Assembly (NCBI GenBank): GCA_017626405.1
Contig: JAGAIS010000001.1
Coordinates: 440,944-504,943 of the forward strand
Direction: 5' to 3'
DNA: 64,000 nucleotides
Source of the DNA: Bacilli bacterium
GTDB lineage: Bacteria; Bacillota_I; Bacilli_A; RF39; UBA660
The notes below the pieces were generated by a model. That model worked only from the letters and a program-made list of their open reading frames with translations. It was not told where the DNA came from and did no database searches. Of this stretch, positions 8,652-18,060 are shown piece by piece. Each line of letters opens with the position of its first letter. Within the stretch, counting starts at the first letter, position 1. A program made the translations under genes and the position numbers.

Positions 8652-9098
8652 ATGAAGATATTAAAGTATAGTTTTGTAATACTTTCTGTTTCAATGGTAG
8701 CAAATATTGCTATGGCATCTGCAACTTTTACTCTTAGACCAGATCAATGGGGAATATCCGGACAAAGCGATATTCCTGCCGGAAAAACTATTAAGACGGT
8801 CGAAGTTGTAAAGGAAAGATTTGCTACTCAAAATTTTTATAATTATTATGCAAATACACCACAAACTATTCCATGTACAGATTGCAAATTTAATGTAGAA
8901 CTATATAAAAAAGTTTCTAATAATAATTGGAATAAAGTTGGTACAGTAAAAAATATTCAAATGAAACAACGAGGATATTTTTATAACAATACATCTGAAG
9001 GACCTGGAACATATTATTTATCTATAAAAAGGAATGGCTTTACTGTTTACACAACTATTCTTATTTGGGAATGGTTTGTTCAGGATAAAATTCAATAG
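8652..9098 (+). CDS. Small secreted protein, 148 aa
   Basis: The N-terminus is a clear signal peptide (MKILKYSFVILSVSMVANIAMASA), with cleavage expected after MASA. The mature part is about 120 residues, rich in aromatic residues, Asn and Thr, and looks all-beta. It has one Cys pair (CTDC) in the middle. AAAGGAGG gives a strong ribosome site. I do not recognise the family. It is separated from the next gene by a strong hairpin, but the following four genes form an ABC exporter and the pair may be functionally linked. That link is inference from position only. Confidence 0.65.
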   Translation: MKILKYSFVILSVSMVANIAMASATFTLRPDQWGISGQSDIPAGKTIKTVEVVKERFATQNFYNYYANTPQTIPCTDCKFNVELYKKVSNNNWNKVGTVKNIQMKQRGYFYNNTSEGPGTYYLSIKRNGFTVYTTILIWEWFVQDKIQ

Positions 9099-9107
9099 TA
9101 GTTATCA

Positions 9108-9145
9108 AAGATAGGAGACAATTTTGTCTACCTATCTTTAAATTT
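9108..9145 (+). terminator. Strong hairpin between the secreted-protein gene and the ABC cluster
   Basis: AAAGATAGG (9108-9116) pairs with CCTATCTTT (9131-9139), continued inward by AGACAA/TTGTCT. The T-rich tail is weak, so it may act as an attenuator rather than a full stop. Confidence 0.6.
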
Positions 9146-9156
9146 GTGAGGTGTAT

Positions 9157-10086
9157 ATGAAAAAAATTATAGTTAGAAATAAACTTTATGTTTTTATGAT
9201 TGGTTTGTTTATTGTTTTTGGATTATTATCAATAATTCCATTAAAAGATTATGCAGCAAATCAAAAAAGCTTACTAAATTATTATAATGATACAATAAAT
9301 GAGTGTAAAGAAAAAGTTGATGCAGATATGACTGAACAAGAACAAGAGATTTGCAGATTTTATTTAGAAAAAATAGATTCAACAGAATATAACATGACGG
9401 CTTATTATGGTTATGATTTTACGAGCAATTTTTATAGTAACTATATAAGTGAATTATTAATTCTTTTGGTTATAATATTGGGAAGTACTTATTTTATTAC
9501 TAAATATTTGAGAAATAGAATGATTATTAATGATATTAATAGAAAGAGTTATAAAAAAATCTTAAAAAAACTATTCTTATCTTCATGGAAATATGCTTTA
9601 TTATTGCCGATTATGTTACTTATTGCATTTATATTTACATATATTATTACTGGTAACGGTACTAATGGATATTCTTATCTTGAAAACACAATATTTGAGA
9701 ATAATGTGCTCTTCTATTTTTTAGTGATTTTTGTTCAAGCGTTCGTTTTAACTTTGATACATACTAATGTTGTATTAATAGTATCACGTAAAGAACATAA
9801 TTATATTTTATCAGTTATTAAATCTTATGTTTGTATTATAGGCATACTTATGTTAGTAGAAACTATTAATACCAATGTGATCTATGGAATATTCCATAGT
9901 GAAAAGTTTATTAATTTCAATATATTAAATATATATGATTTATGTTTTTCAGACGAAGTTATAAGTTATATAGTTTGTACGTTGACAGCACTTTTTATCT
10001 CATTTATAGTGGTTTTTTTGATTTATAGAAATAAAGAAAAACTAATAATTGATTCAGAAAAAAATGATAATAAGAATGAGGAGTAA
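9157..10086 (+). CDS. ABC-2-type membrane protein, first subunit of a four-gene exporter
   Basis: About 309 residues with an N-terminal TM helix, an extracellular loop of about 70 residues (containing a Cys pair), then five more TM helices and a short charged tail. This topology (TM1, large outer loop, five TMs) is usual for ABC-2 permeases of the bacitracin, lantibiotic or Na+ export type. The substrate is unknown. GAGG fits the ATG at 9157 better than the GTG at 9151. It is followed 3 bp later by the ATPase gene and belongs to an operon with two further membrane subunits. Confidence 0.7.
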   Translation: MKKIIVRNKLYVFMIGLFIVFGLLSIIPLKDYAANQKSLLNYYNDTINECKEKVDADMTEQEQEICRFYLEKIDSTEYNMTAYYGYDFTSNFYSNYISELLILLVIILGSTYFITKYLRNRMIINDINRKSYKKILKKLFLSSWKYALLLPIMLLIAFIFTYIITGNGTNGYSYLENTIFENNVLFYFLVIFVQAFVLTLIHTNVVLIVSRKEHNYILSVIKSYVCIIGILMLVETINTNVIYGIFHSEKFINFNILNIYDLCFSDEVISYIVCTLTALFISFIVVFLIYRNKEKLIIDSEKNDNKNEE

Positions 10087-10089
10087 TTT

Positions 10090-10731
10090 ATGAAAATAGA
10101 ATTGAAAAATGTAAGTAAGAGTTTTAAAAAAATAAAAGTAATTGATGATGTTTCAATATCTTTTGAATCAGGTCATATATATGGCTTTTATGGAAGAAAC
10201 GGATCTGGTAAAAGCGTACTTCAAAAAATAATTAGTGGACTTTATACTCCAACTACAGGAACTGTATTAATTGATGGGGTTGATATTAATGCAACAGGAA
10301 CATATCCCTCTAATATGCGAGTGTTAATAGAGAAACCAGCATTTTTTCCCGATATATCTGGATTTGAAAATTTAAAACTACTAGCTGACATAAATAAAAC
10401 AATTGATGAAAAGAAAATATTAGAAATATTAGAACTTGTTAATCTAACTGAAGAAAAAAATAAAAAATACTCTAAGTACTCTTTAGGTATGAAACAAAAA
10501 TTAGGAGTGGCACAAGCTATAATGGAAGATCCTGATATATTAATTTTAGATGAACCATTTAACGGAATAGAACAAGCAACAGTAGATAAACTTACTGAAT
10601 ATTTTCTCAGTAAGAAAAAAGAAGGAAAACTAATAATTGTTAGTACACATATCAAAGAAGATTTAACTAAACTGTCTGATAAAATATTTGTATTTGATAA
10701 TGGTAAAGTTAGTGAAGCAAAGAATGTTTAA
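10090..10731 (+). CDS. ABC transporter ATP-binding protein
   Basis: Cytoplasmic ATPase that powers the surrounding membrane subunits. Visible motifs are Walker A GRNGSGKS (about residues 36-43), an ABC signature in the degenerate form YSLGMKQK, Walker B ILILDEP, and the switch His in IVSTHIKED. The LGMKQ signature is typical of ATPases of drug- and bacteriocin-type ABC-2 exporters. Length of 213 residues is normal for this group. Lies between the permease genes, with the next gene overlapping its stop codon, so translation is probably coupled. Confidence 0.92.
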   Translation: MKIELKNVSKSFKKIKVIDDVSISFESGHIYGFYGRNGSGKSVLQKIISGLYTPTTGTVLIDGVDINATGTYPSNMRVLIEKPAFFPDISGFENLKLLADINKTIDEKKILEILELVNLTEEKNKKYSKYSLGMKQKLGVAQAIMEDPDILILDEPFNGIEQATVDKLTEYFLSKKKEGKLIIVSTHIKEDLTKLSDKIFVFDNGKVSEAKNV

Positions 10732-11437
10732 AAATTGTTATAATAGAGTGAAAAAATACTTGAATTCTTATTCAAGTTTTGGAACAATATTTTTCTTCTT
10801 ACTTATATTGGCAGTTCCAGTATTAACTTATAAAATTAAAACTGATTTTTTATCTATATTATTATTTTCTTATCAATATATGATAGTAAATTTATTAGTT
10901 TTATTTTTATATATAACAAATATATGGAATTATTTGCAAAAAAATTTTAGTATAGCATATCAAGCCCATAGATATGGATCGGTTACTGGTGTAGTTAAAA
11001 ATGTCTTAGGTGATGTATTGCTATTAATATTAGTTTTAGATTTAGTCTTCTTTATACTAAGCATATCTTCTATAATAATGTTTAATAGTGGTTATATTAT
11101 GAGCATGTATGAGACTTATAATATTCCTAATTTATATTATTTAATATATTATTTTATTATTAGATTTATATTTATACTTATAATTGCTATTTTAACATTT
11201 TTAGCGTATTATACAAATAATAAAAAATTAAGGTTTTTTATTATGTCTTTAGTTATTTTCAATTTACTTGATTTAGGTAATAATATACCAATTACAATGA
11301 ATTCTATTTTATCAGGAAATCAGTTTAGTTCTTTTGGTATGGAAATATTATCGACAATTATTATGATTGGTGTATATATTGTCTTAATATTAATTTTAAA
11401 GAAATTAATATTAAGTAAGAAAAGAGATATAGGATGA
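10724..11437 (+). CDS. ABC exporter membrane subunit, second
   Basis: About 237 residues and six hydrophobic segments, with few charged loops and no recognisable motif. The reading frame extends further upstream inside the ATPase gene, but the ATG at 10724 overlaps the ATPase stop by 8 bp and gives a usual cytoplasmic N-terminus (MFKNCYNRVKKYL). An ATG at 10700 is the alternative. It is probably a permease component of the exporter encoded by the adjacent genes. The family is too divergent to name the substrate. Confidence 0.65.
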   Translation: MFKNCYNRVKKYLNSYSSFGTIFFFLLILAVPVLTYKIKTDFLSILLFSYQYMIVNLLVLFLYITNIWNYLQKNFSIAYQAHRYGSVTGVVKNVLGDVLLLILVLDLVFFILSISSIIMFNSGYIMSMYETYNIPNLYYLIYYFIIRFIFILIIAILTFLAYYTNNKKLRFFIMSLVIFNLLDLGNNIPITMNSILSGNQFSSFGMEILSTIIMIGVYIVLILILKKLILSKKRDIG

Positions 11438-12090
11438 AATATGAAGTAAAAAGTGCTGAATGGGCATTCTTAAAAACTATTATTGTATTTATATTTTATT
11501 TTGTTGTATTGTTTATTACAATGTTTGGATTTATGCAAATACTTCATGAAGATGAAGAAATAACTGAATTAGTTAAAAAACTTTTATGTTACCCAATATT
11601 TAATAAAGATAATCCTGTAGATACATTATATATATTTGTTAATTCTTATCTTGTTTTATTCTTTGCTGTATTTCATTTGTCGGAACATATATATTTTCAC
11701 AACAATATAGCATTAAGATATAATCAAAAAAAATGGGTTATACATAAGTATATAGTAGGCATTTGTTTTATATTGATTTTTTCATTACTTCAATATTTAT
11801 CTATTTTCTATGTATTTCATTCTTATATGCCAACTTCACTAAAGTATTATATTTATCCTATAGTTTATCGAATTATGATTATGAGTTCTGTTTATACTTT
11901 ATATAATATGCTAAATACTAACAAGATAGCTTGTATTGTACTATTATTATTACTTTTATATCCATTATTACATTTCAATATATATCTAAGTCTAGCAATT
12001 ATTATTGGTACTTTTATAATTAATTTTATGTTCTTTAACTTAAGAACATTTAAATGTTTAAATGTTATAAAACGAAAAAAAGCAAGATGA
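11434..12090 (+). CDS. ABC exporter membrane subunit, third
   Basis: 218 residues and about six TM helices, with a charged loop after TM1 (HEDEEITELVKK). Its ATG overlaps the previous stop by 4 bp (ATGA), so translation is coupled. A system with one ATPase and three different small membrane subunits resembles peptide/lantibiotic self-protection or export cassettes, but no bacteriocin precursor is visible nearby apart from the small secreted protein at 8652. A terminator overlaps the stop codon and closes the operon. Confidence 0.65.
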   Translation: MKYEVKSAEWAFLKTIIVFIFYFVVLFITMFGFMQILHEDEEITELVKKLLCYPIFNKDNPVDTLYIFVNSYLVLFFAVFHLSEHIYFHNNIALRYNQKKWVIHKYIVGICFILIFSLLQYLSIFYVFHSYMPTSLKYYIYPIVYRIMIMSSVYTLYNMLNTNKIACIVLLLLLLYPLLHFNIYLSLAIIIGTFIINFMFFNLRTFKCLNVIKRKKAR

Positions 12091-12110
12091 ATAATCTTGT
12101 TTTCTTTTTT
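12082..12110 (+). terminator. Terminator of the ABC operon
   Basis: GCAAGAT (12082-12088) pairs with ATCTTGT (12094-12100), followed by TTTCTTTTTT. The stem begins at the stop codon. Confidence 0.75.
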
Positions 12111-12171
12111 ACATAATTATTGTAAATGATTAATCATTATGTTAAAATATTAAATAGAATAGAGGGATGTT

Positions 12172-14580
12172 ATGGGAAATTTGCAAAGTCATTTTCAGAT
12201 GGACTATGAGAGTATATTACCAAATCCGCAGGCTGTAATAAGTGGTCCTAAATATCGTATTACCATATTATCCGATTTACTTGTAAGATTAGAATATAGT
12301 GAGACTAGTACTTTTGAAGATCGTCCAACAGAACTTGTAATGAATCGTAATTTTAAACTTGCTCATTTTGAGAAAAAAGAGGATAGTAAGTATTTAACTA
12401 TTACGACTAAATATTTTACTTTAACTTATTTAAAGGGTTCAATATTTGTGGGAACTAAAGTATCTCCCGATGCAAATCTTAGAATTAATCTAAACGATAC
12501 CGATAAGTATTGGTATATGAATCATCCCGAAGTTAGAAACTTTATGGGCACTAGTTATTCTTTAGATGGAGAAGTATCTAAACATAAACTTGAAAAAGGT
12601 TTATATAGTACCGATGGTTTTGTATCAATCGATGATAGTCACTCATTAATATTCAATGAAGATGGTTCATTGGGTAAGCGAAATGATAAGAGAATTGATA
12701 CTTATGTATTTATGTATAAGCGTGACTTTGGTGCAGCTTTGAGGGATTATTTTACTTTGACGGGATTTCCTCCGCTAATTCCTAGATATGCTTTAGGAGT
12801 ATGGTGGAATAGAAATATTGAATATAATGCTAAGGATATAGAAAATCTAACATATAAATTTTATAAGAATAAAGTTCCAATGTCTGTTTTACTACTAGGA
12901 GACAAATGGCATCGTGTAAATCCTAAGATGAAAAGTGGATTAACATTCAATGAAACTTTATTTAAAAGACCTAAGAGATTAACTGATTTTCTTCATAGTA
13001 AGGGAATAAAGGTTGCGGTATCAGTTAATCCTTTTGAAGGTATCTCAGAAAAAGAAGATTACTATTTACCATTTAAATCGGCTAGTGGTCTTGAAGGCTC
13101 TGGTACTTTGCCATTTAATTTATTCAATAAGAATGTATTGAGTGCCTATTTCGATTATTTAATACATCCGCTTATGAATTATGGGGTTGATTTCTTCTTT
13201 ATAAATTACAATAATCCAAAAGATCTTGTTTCTTTAAGGGCCTTAACTCATTATCATTTCAATGATTTTAAACAAATTCAAAATCGTCGTGGAATGGTTC
13301 TTGCAAGAAATGGTCTTATAGCATCTCACAGATATCCAGTTCATTATACTGGCGAGACTTTAGTTAGTTGGAGCAACTTGCAAGCACTTCCTGCATTTAA
13401 TTCCAATGCTTCAAATATCGGAATTTCGTGGATAAGTAATGATATTGGTGGATTTACTGATGGAGTAGAAGACGGAGAATTATATTCGCGATTCTGTCAA
13501 TTCGGTTGCTTCTCACCAATCTTAAGACTTTCAGCTGATGAAGGTTACTATTATAAAAGAGAACCATGGAGATGGGATATAACGACTAATTCAGTTGTTT
13601 CACAGTATTTAAGATTGAGACATTCCTTAATTCCTTATCTTTATAGTGAAGCTTATCGTTATAGTAGAACAGGTTTACCATTAGTTCAACCTCTTTACTA
13701 TCGATATCCAGAAATATATGATGAACCACTTTATAAGAATGAATATTACTTTGGAGATTCATTATTTGTGGCACCAATTACAACGAAGATGGATCGTGTA
13801 ATGGAAAGAACAATTCAAAAGTTATATTTACCTGATGGTATTTGGTATGATTTTACAACCGGTAGAAAATATATTGGAGGGAAACGATATACAGCATTTT
13901 ATAAGTTAGAGTCTTATCCTGTATTTACAAGAGCGGGATCAATAATACCTTTAGCAATACTTGATGAAAAGAATATCAATGATACAAATCCCCCAAAAGT
14001 TATGGAGATACAAATATTCCCTGGTGAATCTAATACTTATGAGTTATATGAAGATGATGGTATTAGTTCTTTATATGAACAAGGTTATTACTTAGTTACT
14101 GATATTGACTATACTTATCAAAAGAATAACTATACAGTAGTTATTAGACCGGTAGCAGGTAAGAGTGGAATAATAAATAATTATCGTGCTTATCGAATAA
14201 GGTTTAAAAATACAAATGAACCTGATAGCTTTGATGCTCATATTGGTTCAGAAAGTGTAAAAGGAATAGAGACTTATGTGGATGATAACGATTTTGTTAT
14301 TGAACTTCCAAGTCTTTCTACATTAAAACAGATTACACTTTCTATAAAGGGTAAAAACTTAGAGATAGATGCCGCAAGTTTATTTACTGATGATATATCA
14401 TCAATCTTAAATGATTTGCCAATTCAAACAAAGACTAAAGATATTATAGGAAAAATCTTATTTAATGATGATGATATTAAACAAAAACGTATTAAAGTTC
14501 GTAAATTAAAGAAATATGGTGTAAGTCAGAAATATATTAATTTATTCTTAAAACTTCTTGAATATTTAGCTGATGTTTAG
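12172..14580 (+). CDS. GH31-family protein, alpha-glucosidase fold, catalytic residues altered
   Basis: 802 residues. An N-terminal beta domain leads to a TIM barrel starting at YALGVWWNRN, then the conserved WISNDIGGF loop and the beta-sandwich C-terminus (FVAPITT, GSIIPL, LYEDDG). GH31 enzymes hydrolyse alpha-glucosidic and related bonds. The usual nucleophile block, WxDMNEP, reads FINYNNP here, so the nucleophile Asp is Asn345. The acid/base block, usually WTGDN, reads YTGET, with Glu395 in place of Asp. The protein may therefore be inactive, a binding protein, or mechanistically altered. There is no signal peptide, so it is cytoplasmic. GAGGGATG gives the start. The leuS T-box promoter lies in its 3' end. 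Family call firm, activity doubtful. Confidence 0.85.
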   Translation: MGNLQSHFQMDYESILPNPQAVISGPKYRITILSDLLVRLEYSETSTFEDRPTELVMNRNFKLAHFEKKEDSKYLTITTKYFTLTYLKGSIFVGTKVSPDANLRINLNDTDKYWYMNHPEVRNFMGTSYSLDGEVSKHKLEKGLYSTDGFVSIDDSHSLIFNEDGSLGKRNDKRIDTYVFMYKRDFGAALRDYFTLTGFPPLIPRYALGVWWNRNIEYNAKDIENLTYKFYKNKVPMSVLLLGDKWHRVNPKMKSGLTFNETLFKRPKRLTDFLHSKGIKVAVSVNPFEGISEKEDYYLPFKSASGLEGSGTLPFNLFNKNVLSAYFDYLIHPLMNYGVDFFFINYNNPKDLVSLRALTHYHFNDFKQIQNRRGMVLARNGLIASHRYPVHYTGETLVSWSNLQALPAFNSNASNIGISWISNDIGGFTDGVEDGELYSRFCQFGCFSPILRLSADEGYYYKREPWRWDITTNSVVSQYLRLRHSLIPYLYSEAYRYSRTGLPLVQPLYYRYPEIYDEPLYKNEYYFGDSLFVAPITTKMDRVMERTIQKLYLPDGIWYDFTTGRKYIGGKRYTAFYKLESYPVFTRAGSIIPLAILDEKNINDTNPPKVMEIQIFPGESNTYELYEDDGISSLYEQGYYLVTDIDYTYQKNNYTVVIRPVAGKSGIINNYRAYRIRFKNTNEPDSFDAHIGSESVKGIETYVDDNDFVIELPSLSTLKQITLSIKGKNLEIDAASLFTDDISSILNDLPIQTKTKDIIGKILFNDDDIKQKRIKVRKLKKYGVSQKYINLFLKLLEYLADV

Positions 14581-14586
14581 TATAAT
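14558..14586 (+). promoter_or_regulatory. Promoter of the leuS T-box transcript
   Basis: TTGAAT (14558-14563), 17-bp spacer, TATAAT (14581-14586). The -35 box lies inside the end of the upstream GH31 gene, which leaves almost no intergenic promoter space. Confidence 0.7.
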
Positions 14587-14617
14587 TCAAATAAGCGAAG
14601 CATTTCGCATTCAAGCA

Positions 14618-14802
14618 AGAGATGAAAGAGTAGTAAATTAATAATTGTTTTAAAGAGAGTTATCGTTTGGTGAAAGATAATAAATAATGTTAATTGAACT
14701 TGTTTTCTGATGTGTTAGGGTGATTTCTTTAAAAATCATTTGAGTACAAAAAAGGCTGGTACCACGAAAATTCGTCCTTGGGTTTTCGTGGTATTTTTTT
14801 AC
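14618..14802 (+). promoter_or_regulatory. T-box riboswitch, leucine
   Basis: The GAGATGAAAGAGTAGTA start, AGAGAG and GTTTGGTG elements form a standard stem I. The likely specifier is CTT (Leu) at 14699-14701, followed by G. The T-box core is AGGCTGGTACCACG, and the terminator is TACCACGAAAA (14758-14768) with TTTTCGTGGTA (14783-14793) plus a T-run. It controls a small membrane protein gene and leuS together. The family call is firm; the specifier was read by eye. Confidence 0.88.
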
Positions 14803-14816
14803 TTAAGGAGGTAGTT

Positions 14817-15161
14817 ATGGAATATATATTTAGTTATTTGATAATACTAATGGTATTATTCCTGGCAATTTATATATTTGATTTTGCAATTAAGCATAAG
14901 AATAATTCTCTTGGAACGCAGAAGAGTTTTCAATATATTGTTCGAAAATATGATTTAAAGATGAATAAAGAGAGAGTAAGATTATTATCTAAGATTATTT
15001 GCTTTGTAAATGCTTTTATAATATCTATTCCTATAGCTGTTATAATTATTTTAGATATTGATTATTATGTATCCTTATTTATATCATTTGCATTATTTAT
15101 AGTACTTATCTTAGTATGCTATAACATAATTGGAAGTATTTTAAAAAAGAAAGGTTGGTAA
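14817..15161 (+). CDS. Small membrane protein between the Leu T-box and leuS
   Basis: 114 residues with an N-terminal TM helix, a basic cytoplasmic segment of about 45 residues ([14 protein letters not shown]..., [12 protein letters not shown]), then two closely spaced TM helices and a Lys-rich tail. No family is recognised. The start is the ATG after AAGGAGG; upstream codons in the same frame lie in the T-box terminator and are not used. It stops 2 bp before leuS and shares the T-box, so its expression should rise when tRNA-Leu is uncharged. A link to leucine supply is possible but not shown by sequence. Confidence 0.7.
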   Translation: MEYIFSYLIILMVLFLAIYIFDFAIKHKNNSLGTQKSFQYIVRKYDLKMNKERVRLLSKIICFVNAFIISIPIAVIIILDIDYYVSLFISFALFIVLILVCYNIIGSILKKKGW

Positions 15162-15163
15162 TT

Positions 15164-17986
15164 ATGGAATATAATTTTAAGAAGATAGAAAAAAAGTGGC
15201 AAAATTATTGGGAAGAGAATCAAACATTTAAAACTGATATTTGGGATTTTTCAAAGCCTAAATATTATGCATTAGATATGTTTCCTTATCCATCAGGAGT
15301 AGGATTACATGCTGGACATCCTGAAGGTTATACAGCAACTGATATTATTTCTCGTATGAAGAGAATGCAAGGATTTAATGTATTGCATCCGATGGGATAT
15401 GATTCTTTTGGTTTACCTGCTGAACAATATGCAGTTCAAACGGGAAATCATCCGAGTAAATTTACTAATGAGAATATTGAAACATTTACTAAACAATTGA
15501 AAGAATTGGGATTCGATTATGATTGGAATAGATGTATTGCAACATCAGATCCAGCATATTATAAATGGACTCAATGGATTTTTAAGAATCTATATGAAGA
15601 TGGATATGCTAAGTATGTAGATATGCCAGTTAACTGGTGTGAGGAACTTGGTACAGTTTTATCTAATGATGAAGTAATCGATGGTAAAAGTGAACGTGGA
15701 GGATATCCAGTTATTAGAAAGAATATGCGTCAATTGTGTATTGATCAAGCTGCATTTGCTGAAAAATTACTTGACGGACTTGAGTGTATTGATTGGCCAG
15801 AATCGACAAAAGAAATTCAAAGAAATTGGATTGGAAAATCAATTGGAGCTCATGTTGATTTTAAAGTTGATGGATATGAAGATAAATTTACTGTATTTAC
15901 GACAAGATGTGATACACTTTTTGGTGCAACTTATTGTGTATTAGCGCCAGAACATGATCTTGTTGATAAGATAACAACTGATGAAATGCGAAGTGAAGTT
16001 GAGGCCTATAAGGCAGCATGTGCTTTAAAGAATGATATGGAGAGAACTGAACTTAATAAAGATAAGACTGGTGTATTTATTGGTGCTTATGCTATCAACC
16101 CAGTAAATGATGCGCGTATTCCAATCTATATCAGCGATTATGTTTTAGCAAGTTATGGAACAGGAGCAATTATGGCAGTTCCTGCTCATGACGATAGAGA
16201 TTATGAATTTGCTACTAAATTTAATATTCCAATCATTCAAGTATTAGAGGAAGTTACTGGTACACCACATGAGGGAGAAGAAACTAAAACTTCGATTGTT
16301 GCAATTGTCTATGATGAAGAAAAGCAAAAATATTTAACTATCAATTGGGGAAGTAATGGGGGAAGATTATTCATCGGTGGATCACGTAGGGATTGTGAAA
16401 CTCCACTTGAATGTGCCCTAAGAGAAATCGAAGAGGAAACAGGTTATATTGACTTAGAATTTGTTCGTGAACTTCCAAGAATAAATCATCATTATTATGC
16501 TTACAATAAAGATAAATACTTCAATATTGATTGTACTGGTTTACTATTTAAACTTAAGAGTGATAAAAAAACACATCAAAATCTTGACGATGATGAAAAC
16601 TTTAGCGTTGAATGGGTTGATGAAGATGTAATCATTAATGAAGTAAAAGATGAACTACACAAGAAGACTTATGAATATTCTAAGAATCAAGCTGCTATGA
16701 CAGGTGATGGAATTCACATCAATTCTGAATGGTTAAATGGTTTAAATAAGATGGATGCTATCGATAAAATGATCGATTGGTTAGAAAGTCATAATGCTGG
16801 TAGTAAAAAGGTTAACTACAAGATGCGTGAATGGATCTTTGCTCGTCAAAGATATTGGGGCGAACCAGTTCCAATTGTTCATATGGATAATAATGAAACA
16901 CATACATTAAGTGATGAAGAATTACCATTAGTTTTACCTGAACTAGATGATTATCGCGGTCACAATGGAAAGGCTCCTCTAGAGAATGCTATAGAGTGGA
17001 AAAACTATAATAAAGATGGAATTAAAGGCGTTAGAGAAACTTCAACGATGCCAGGAAGTGCTGGATCTAGTTGGTATTTCCTAAGATATATCGATCCTGA
17101 TAATACGGAAGAGTTTGCTAATCAAGAATTGCTTAAACATTGGATGCCTGTTGATTTGTATGTCGGAGGACCAGAACATGCTGTTGGACATTTAATGTAT
17201 TCGAGAATTTGGAATCATTATCTATTTGATAAGGGATTAAGTCCAGTAGAAGAACCATTCAAAAAACTTGTACACCAAGGAATGATTTTAGGAGAAAACG
17301 GAATTAAGATGGGTAAAAGATTCCCTAAATATGTCGTTAATCCATCAGATATCGTTCGTGACTATGGGGCAGATACTTTAAGACTTTATGAAATGTTTAT
17401 GGGACCACTTGAAGCTTCTAAACCTTGGAGTTCATCGGGAGTTGAGGGAGCTAAGAAGTTCTTAGATCGAATTTGGCGTCTATATACAGAAGAGAATAAA
17501 ATAACTGATGAAGATAATAAGAACTTAGAGAAAATCTATCATGCAACTGTTAAAAAGGTTACTAATGATTTTGAATCTCTTTCATTTAATACGGCAATTA
17601 GTCAATTGATGGTATTTATAAATGCTGTTTATAAAGAAGATAAATTCCCTAGAGTTTATGCTGAAGGATTTATAAAACTATTAAATCCAATTGCTCCTCA
17701 TATTACAGAAGAGTTATGGAATACTGTCTTAGGACATGATGATACTATTGCGTTCGAGTCTTGGCCAGAATATGATGAAGCAAAGACAATAGATGATGAA
17801 ATTACTATTGGAGTTCAAATTAATGGAAAACTTAGAGGAACAATAACAGTAAGTCTAGATGAATCAGAAGAAAGAATAAAAGAAATTGCTTTAAATGAAG
17901 AAAATGTCAAACGACATTTAGAGGATAAAGAAGTAGTAAAAGTAATCGTTATTAAAGGTAAAATAGTAAATATCGTCGTTAAATAA
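15164..17986 (+). CDS. leuS: Leucyl-tRNA synthetase with inserted Nudix domain
   Basis: Charges tRNA-Leu in the cytoplasm. The HIGH-type motif H49-A-G-H52 and the CP1 editing domain ([21 protein letters not shown]) are normal. After the VPAHDDRDY segment, about 140 extra residues (roughly 370-510) form a Nudix domain with a complete Nudix box: G406, E412, R420-E421, E424-E425 and G427. The editing domain then resumes ([13 protein letters not shown]). Total length of 940 residues exceeds the usual 805 or so by just this amount. The KMSKS loop reads KMGKR (715-719). The start ATG follows AAAGG. The insertion is in frame with matching codon use, so it is not an assembly artefact by appearance. 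The Nudix substrate is unknown. Confidence 0.96.
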   Translation: MEYNFKKIEKKWQNYWEENQTFKTDIWDFSKPKYYALDMFPYPSGVGLHAGHPEGYTATDIISRMKRMQGFNVLHPMGYDSFGLPAEQYAVQTGNHPSKFTNENIETFTKQLKELGFDYDWNRCIATSDPAYYKWTQWIFKNLYEDGYAKYVDMPVNWCEELGTVLSNDEVIDGKSERGGYPVIRKNMRQLCIDQAAFAEKLLDGLECIDWPESTKEIQRNWIGKSIGAHVDFKVDGYEDKFTVFTTRCDTLFGATYCVLAPEHDLVDKITTDEMRSEVEAYKAACALKNDMERTELNKDKTGVFIGAYAINPVNDARIPIYISDYVLASYGTGAIMAVPAHDDRDYEFATKFNIPIIQVLEEVTGTPHEGEETKTSIVAIVYDEEKQKYLTINWGSNGGRLFIGGSRRDCETPLECALREIEEETGYIDLEFVRELPRINHHYYAYNKDKYFNIDCTGLLFKLKSDKKTHQNLDDDENFSVEWVDEDVIINEVKDELHKKTYEYSKNQAAMTGDGIHINSEWLNGLNKMDAIDKMIDWLESHNAGSKKVNYKMREWIFARQRYWGEPVPIVHMDNNETHTLSDEELPLVLPELDDYRGHNGKAPLENAIEWKNYNKDGIKGVRETSTMPGSAGSSWYFLRYIDPDNTEEFANQELLKHWMPVDLYVGGPEHAVGHLMYSRIWNHYLFDKGLSPVEEPFKKLVHQGMILGENGIKMGKRFPKYVVNPSDIVRDYGADTLRLYEMFMGPLEASKPWSSSGVEGAKKFLDRIWRLYTEENKITDEDNKNLEKIYHATVKKVTNDFESLSFNTAISQLMVFINAVYKEDKFPRVYAEGFIKLLNPIAPHITEELWNTVLGHDDTIAFESWPEYDEAKTIDDEITIGVQINGKLRGTITVSLDESEERIKEIALNEENVKRHLEDKEVVKVIVIKGKIVNIVVK

Positions 17987-18010
17987 AAAGGAGAAATTCT
18001 CCTTTTTTTG
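17985..18010 (+). terminator. Terminator after leuS
   Basis: AAAGGAGAA (17987-17995) pairs with TTCTCCTTT (17997-18005), followed by a T-run. Confidence 0.85.
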
Positions 18011-18060
18011 TGTTTTTGGCAATTTATGGTATAATATGCGGAAATTAAGGGGGATTTAAA

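Noticed and set aside
10242..10655. Minus-strand frame inside the ABC ATPase gene
   Set aside because: The plus frame carries all ATPase motifs; the reverse frame is Ser/Ile-rich with no support.
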